Source: CAZKCI01 sp964551475 | Lineage (GTDB): Bacteria; Auribacterota; Erginobacteria; Erginobacterales; CAZKCI01 | Direction: 5' to 3' | Assembly: GCA_964551475.1 (NCBI GenBank) | Contig: CAZKCI010000003.1 | Coordinates: forward strand, 1 to 59,083 | DNA: 59,083 nt | Shown here: piece after piece, positions 55,867 through 59,083 of the stretch | Position numbering within the stretch: position 1 is the first letter of the stretch | Layout of the letters: every line of letters starts with the position of its first letter | Program-made: the position numbers and the translations under genes | The notes under the pieces: model-generated | Told to the model about the DNA's origin: nothing | Database searches by the model: none | What the model saw: the letters and a program-made list of their open reading frames with translations, nothing else

Positions 55867-55920
55867 TCCACGAATTGACACGCTGGAGCGCTGCGGCGCG
55901 CCAGCGTGTCAATTCGTGGA
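55867..55920. repeat. Palindrome with 20-bp perfect arms upstream of hisH
   Basis: TCCACGAATTGACACGCTGG (55867-55886) is the exact complement of 55901-55920 with a 14-base GC-rich loop; a decayed relative (GAATTGCGCG...GCGCGAATTATCGCGAATT) precedes it from 55797. Confidence 0.8.
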
Positions 55921-55936
55921 ATTATTTTCCGGGCCT

Positions 55937-56545
55937 ATGATCGCCATTATCGACTATGGCATGGGCAACCTCCGCTCCGTGGCCAAGGCCCTGGAGCGCG
56001 CGGGGGCCGACGTCGCTCTCCTCTCCTCGCCCCCGCCCGCCCGTGAGTGCGCGGGGATCGTTCTTCCCGGCGTGGGCGCCTTCGGCGACGCCATGGCCAA
56101 CCTCACGGCCGGAGGCTGGGACGACTGGCTCCGCGATGCCCTCGCCTCGGGCATACCTTTCCTCGGGATCTGCCTCGGCTTTCAGCTCCTCTTCAGCCGC
56201 GGCGAGGAAAGCGGCGGCGTCCCGGGACTGTCCATCATCCCGGGAACGGTCGGCCGACTGCCCGCTACGGTGACCGTTCCCCACATGGGCTGGAACCAGA
56301 TCCGTTTCCCCCGCTCGACGCCGCTTTTCGACGGAGTGGCGGACGGCGCCTTCGTCTATTTTGTCCACTCCTACCGCGTCATGCCCTCCGACCCGTTGGT
56401 CGCCATCGCCGTCACCGACTACGGAGGGGAGTTCGTCTCGGCGGCGGGACGGGGAAACGTCTGGGGCGTCCAGTTCCACCCGGAAAAGAGCCAAGCGGTG
56501 GGCTTACATATTCTGGGCAATTTCGTCCGGATGGCCAAGGGGTAG
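55937..56545 (+). CDS. hisH: Imidazole glycerol phosphate synthase, glutaminase subunit
   Basis: 202 residues from the ATG at 55937. It supplies ammonia from glutamine to HisF in histidine biosynthesis. MIAIIDYGMGNLRSV start, VLPGVGAFGDAM oxyanion strand, nucleophile C79 in FLGICLGFQLLF, and the His/Glu pair in GVQFHPEKS. It precedes hisF, but an approximately 190-base gap with a repeat separates them rather than the overlap usual in his operons. No other his gene is in the window. Confidence 0.95.
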   Translation: MIAIIDYGMGNLRSVAKALERAGADVALLSSPPPARECAGIVLPGVGAFGDAMANLTAGGWDDWLRDALASGIPFLGICLGFQLLFSRGEESGGVPGLSIIPGTVGRLPATVTVPHMGWNQIRFPRSTPLFDGVADGAFVYFVHSYRVMPSDPLVAIAVTDYGGEFVSAAGRGNVWGVQFHPEKSQAVGLHILGNFVRMAKG

Positions 56546-56556
56546 ACGAGAAACGA

Positions 56557-56694
56557 TGGTCCATAGGTTAGGGTTAGGAAGTGGGTCTGGTGAATAGGTG
56601 AGGTAGATGGTGGGCTGGGCCGGCGGTTTTGCCTGCCGCACCTAACCCTAGCCCATTTACCAAACTCACTTCCTTGCCCTTCACCCATCGACCT
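56557..56694. repeat. Long palindromic repeat, family G copy 1 (left of hisF)
   Basis: GGTTAGGGTTAGGAAGTGGG-TCTGGTGAATAGGTGAGGTA faces TAACCCTAGCCCATTTACC-AAACTCACTTCCT around a GGCTGGGCCGGCGG core. Confidence 0.85.
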
Positions 56695-56735
56695 CAACTC
56701 AGTTGCAGGCTGATCGGCTATCGGAAGCAACAAGT

Positions 56736-57488
56736 ATGCTGGCGAAACGGATAATCCCCTGTCTCGACGTCAAAGCGGGGCGTGTGGTCAAAGGGGTCAG
56801 GTTCATCGACCTCCGCGATGCCGGGGACCCGGTGGCGCAGGCCGCCTTCTATGAGAAGGAAGGGGCGGACGAGTTGGTCTTCCTCGACATCACCGCCTCG
56901 GCCGAGGCGCGCGCCACCATGGTGGCGCTCGCCTCGCGGACAGCCGAGGAGGTTTTCCTCCCCTTCACCATCGGGGGAGGGATCGGATCGGTGGAGGAGA
57001 TCCGGGCTCTTCTGAAGGCGGGGGCGGACAAGGTCTCGATCAACACCGCCGCGGTCGCGGATCCGGCGCTGATCGACCGGGCGGCCTCACGCTTCGGTTC
57101 CCAGTGCGTGGTGGCGGCGATCGACGCCCGTAGGGCCGGGGCGGGCTGGGAGGTCTACACTCACGGCGGCCGCCGCCCGACCGGGAAGGATGCGGTGGCC
57201 TGGGCGAAGGAAGCGGAGAAACGAGGCGCCGGAGAGATACTGCTTACCTCGATGGACCGGGACGGGACCCAGTCCGGCTACGATCTGGAGCTGACCCGTG
57301 CCGTCTCCCGGGCCGTCTCCATCCCCGTGATCGCCTCCGGCGGGGCGGGACGACTGGTCCATCTCCTGGAGGCGTTCACGACCGGTGAGGCCCACGCGGT
57401 GCTCGCCGCCTCCATCTTCCACTATCGGACCTATTCTATTCGGGAGGCCAAGGAATTTCTACGCAACAAAGGTATACCCGTGAGATGA
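56736..57488 (+). CDS. hisF: Imidazole glycerol phosphate synthase, cyclase subunit
   Basis: 250 residues from the ATG at 56736 (MLAKRIIPCLDV). It is a TIM barrel that forms IGP and AICAR. Catalytic D11 (CLDV) and D130 (VAAIDARRAG) are present, with VKGVRFIDLRDAGDP, FTIGGGIGSVEEI, LTSMDRDGTQSGYD and IASGGAG phosphate loops. It is flanked on both sides by copies of the same approximately 120-base palindrome, so hisF stands as a repeat-bounded single-gene unit. Confidence 0.95.
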   Translation: MLAKRIIPCLDVKAGRVVKGVRFIDLRDAGDPVAQAAFYEKEGADELVFLDITASAEARATMVALASRTAEEVFLPFTIGGGIGSVEEIRALLKAGADKVSINTAAVADPALIDRAASRFGSQCVVAAIDARRAGAGWEVYTHGGRRPTGKDAVAWAKEAEKRGAGEILLTSMDRDGTQSGYDLELTRAVSRAVSIPVIASGGAGRLVHLLEAFTTGEAHAVLAASIFHYRTYSIREAKEFLRNKGIPVR

Positions 57489-57490
57489 CG

Positions 57491-57610
57491 GGTCAATGGG
57501 TTAGGGCTAAGAAGTGGGTCTGGTAGATGGGTAAGGTAAATGGTGCGGCTGGGCCGGCCGCACTTAACTTTAACCCATTTACCAGGCCCATTTCCTGACC
57601 TTGACCCATT
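57491..57610. repeat. Long palindromic repeat, family G copy 2 (right of hisF)
   Basis: GGTCAATGGGTTAGGGCTAA-GAAGTGGGTCTGGTAGATGG faces TAACCCATTTACCAGGCCCA-TTTCCTGACCTTGACCCATT around GGCTGGGCCGGCC. Confidence 0.87.
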
Positions 57611-57614
57611 AACA

Positions 57615-57650
57615 AAAATCCCCTCCCTCTTGCGAGGGAGGGGATTTTTT
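57615..57650. terminator. Bidirectional rho-independent terminator
   Basis: AATCCCCTCCCTC, loop TTGC, GAGGGAGGGGATT with TTTTTT after it on the + strand and AAAAA before it, so it also works for the minus strand. It separates convergent hisF and the TRASH-domain gene. Confidence 0.9.
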
Positions 57651-57659
57651 TAGCTATCC

Positions 57660-58010
57660 TTACTTAGCCGCGGGGGCCGCCGGAATGGCCTCCGGGGTGA
57701 TGCCGTCCTTCTGCATCTTCTCGAGATAGGTTTTGGAGTCGGCGTCGAACTTGGCCTTGCACGCGGCGCAGCAGAAATAAACGCGCTTGCCGTCGACGTC
57801 GCTGAAGATCTCCTTGTTTATCGGATTGCCGCAGACCGCGCAAACGGACTGGGCCTTGGCGGTGACTTCCGCGACTGCCTTTTCGGTCTGAACCACGGCC
57901 TTCTGAGTTTCCGCCGCGGCCGCGGTCACGTCGCTACCGGCGGCCTGGACAGCGGGCAGGCAGACGATCGCCGCGCCGGCGACCGCGATCAAAGCGATCA
58001 ACATTCTCAT
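57660..58010 (-). CDS. Secreted TRASH/YHS-like metal-binding protein
   Basis: 116 residues from the ATG ending at 58010, with CCAAGGAGGGTAACGTG upstream. Sec signal about 1-23 (MRMLIALIAVAGAAIVCLPAVQA). A helical stretch precedes CAVCGNPINKE, DGKRVYFCCAACKAKF, i.e. C-x2-C...C-C-x2-C, the Cys pattern of YHS/TRASH domains that bind soft metals such as copper. The tail is Ala/Pro-rich. A copper-handling role is plausible given CopA nearby, but the two genes are not linked. Confidence 0.82.
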   Translation of the reverse strand: MRMLIALIAVAGAAIVCLPAVQAAGSDVTAAAAETQKAVVQTEKAVAEVTAKAQSVCAVCGNPINKEIFSDVDGKRVYFCCAACKAKFDADSKTYLEKMQKDGITPEAIPAAPAAK

Positions 58011-58188
58011 CACGTTACCCTCCTTGGGGGTATTTTGCAGCGCCGTGCCGGGCGCCGTAACGGGGCCGGAGACTATACCGGAACACGCATAATACCAGAC
58101 GATTGTATGCCGCGCCAGGGGAAGATACCGAATCCGAAGCTTGAGGCGCGCACAATTTACAGCATCCGAATCGCCTGAGCGATTCGGA

Positions 58189-59083
58189 TCAGACGATTTT
58201 CCAGACCTTCTCGCCGGTTTTCTTGAGGAGGGCGGCCCAGTTCTGGTCGACGTTGGCCTGGAACTCACCGAGGAGGGGCTTGTTCTTTTCTTCCAGCAGG
58301 TGGCGGAAGCGCCCCTGGACCTTGATCCAGTCGGCGACCGGGACCTTCGTTTTGGGCAGGTAGTTCAGTTTCCATTCCCCGTTCTCCACTTCGTAGAGGG
58401 GCCAGAAGCAGGTCTCCACCGCCATCTTCACGATCTCGATCGAGTCCGCTGGGGCCACCCGCCAGCCCCGGAAGCAGGAGGAAAGGACGTTGATGAACTT
58501 GGGTCCGCGGACGTCGAGCGCTTTCTTCACCTTGCCGATATAGTCGCGCCAGTTATGGGGGGAAGCCTGGGCGACGTAGGGGATCCCGTGGGCGGCCATG
58601 ATCGCGGTCATGTCCTTGGGGAACTGCTTCTTCCCCGGCACCGTGTCGCCTGCCGGGCAGGTCGAGGTCGAGGCGCGGAAGGGGGTGGCGGACGACCGCT
58701 GGATCCCCGTGTTCATGTAGGCTTCGTTGTTGTAGCAGACGTAGAGGAAATCGTGGCCCCGCTCGGCCGCTCCCGAGAGGGACTGGAGGCCGATGTCGTA
58801 GGTGCCGCCGTCTCCGCCGAAGGCGATGAATTTGACGTCCTCATTGATCTTGCCCTGTTTCCGCAACGCCCGGTAGGCCGTCTCCACACCGCTCAGGGAG
58901 GCGGCGGCGTTCTCGAAGGCGTTATGGATGTAGGGCACCCGCCAGGCGGTGTAGGGGTAGATGGTGGTGACCACCTCCATGCAGCCGGTGGCGAAGGCGA
59001 TTACCACCGGCCCCTCCACCGCCATCAGGGCCTGGCGGATGGCGACCACGGAGCCGCAGCCGGCGCAAGCCCGGTGGCCGGGG
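58189..59083 (-). CDS. porB: Pyruvate:ferredoxin oxidoreductase, beta subunit (5' end outside window)
   Basis: The frame is open to the window edge, so the N-terminus is missing; the first visible residues GHRACAGCGSVVAIRQAL hold the Cys pair of the beta-subunit 4Fe-4S site. ThDP-binding motif: AFGGDGGTYDIGLQSL...YNNEAYMNTGIQRS. Other conserved parts are ATGCMEVVTTIYPYTAW, KKQFPKDMTAIMAAHGIPYVAQASP and SCFRGWRV. It decarboxylates pyruvate to acetyl-CoA with reduction of ferredoxin, an anaerobic marker. The other subunits should lie just outside, upstream. Confidence 0.93.
   Translation of the reverse strand, partial: PGHRACAGCGSVVAIRQALMAVEGPVVIAFATGCMEVVTTIYPYTAWRVPYIHNAFENAAASLSGVETAYRALRKQGKINEDVKFIAFGGDGGTYDIGLQSLSGAAERGHDFLYVCYNNEAYMNTGIQRSSATPFRASTSTCPAGDTVPGKKQFPKDMTAIMAAHGIPYVAQASPHNWRDYIGKVKKALDVRGPKFINVLSSCFRGWRVAPADSIEIVKMAVETCFWPLYEVENGEWKLNYLPKTKVPVADWIKVQGRFRHLLEEKNKPLLGEFQANVDQNWAALLKKTGEKVWKIV

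Overview
The window reads as one continuous piece of a GC-rich chromosome from a Gram-negative, probably anaerobic, uncultivated bacterium. Gram-negative features are ExbB/ExbD, a BamE-like lipoprotein, several lipoboxes, TatA/TatC and a UDP-GlcNAc 2-epimerase. Anaerobic or fermentative features are the pyruvate:ferredoxin oxidoreductase beta subunit at the right edge, carbamate kinase, NAD(P)-dependent glutamate dehydrogenase and a LarA-like protein. There is no rRNA gene, so I do not name a phylum. The many secreted proteins with DxDGDG repeats and the dense long palindromes resemble what is seen in candidate phyla near the PVC/FCB groups; that is an impression, not a determination.

Layout. 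0-5 kb (+): two tandem alkaline-phosphatase-superfamily phosphodiesterases (the first cut by the window edge), a small protein, a membrane protein and a secreted D,D-carboxypeptidase. 5-13 kb (-): class IV aminotransferase, STAS protein, a BrkB-cNMP fusion, ankyrin lipoprotein, BamE-like lipoprotein, polysaccharide-deacetylase-like protein, then a deoxyhypusine-synthase-like enzyme with an ornithine decarboxylase (polyamine pair). 13-14.5 kb (+): a voltage-sensor/CorA fusion. 14.7-24.7 kb (mostly -): wecB, udk, a GT39-like enzyme, a UbiA-family prenyltransferase, exbD/exbB, tRNA-Ala, a PUR-like protein, tatC/tatA, Ppx/GppA, a CDF transporter and a rhomboid protease. 24.8-29.6 kb: argF, thrC, arcC (-) and pyrB (+), a carbamoyl-phosphate neighbourhood. 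29.8-31.1 kb: a scar region with vapBC, an orphan repeat fragment and a truncated mscL. 31-37 kb (+): an AsmA/DUF748-like protein, a lipoprotein, two tandem nucleotidyltransferase-fold paralogues and gdhA. 37-44.4 kb: three secreted proteins with unrelated N-terminal domains that share a six-repeat C-terminal domain, plus two small genes. 44.4-46.4 kb: an endonuclease III relative and a REP-associated tyrosine transposase bracketed by perfect palindromes. 46.4-54.3 kb (-): transketolase, a GlcD-like FAD oxidase, LarA-like and CopA. 54.4-57.5 kb (+): glnA, hisH, hisF. 57.6 kb to the end (-): a secreted TRASH/YHS-like protein and partial porB.

The most interesting layers are (i) unusual fusions (voltage sensor-CorA; BrkB-cNMP), (ii) the tandem NTase-like pair of unknown function, (iii) the six-repeat 40-residue module shared by neighbouring secreted proteins, and (iv) at least nine families of long imperfect palindromes in intergenic DNA. 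One of these families flanks a RAYT transposase, and three families run into the 3' ends of genes and supply their C-terminal codons and stops. Functions are inferred from motifs read by eye; no database search was possible.
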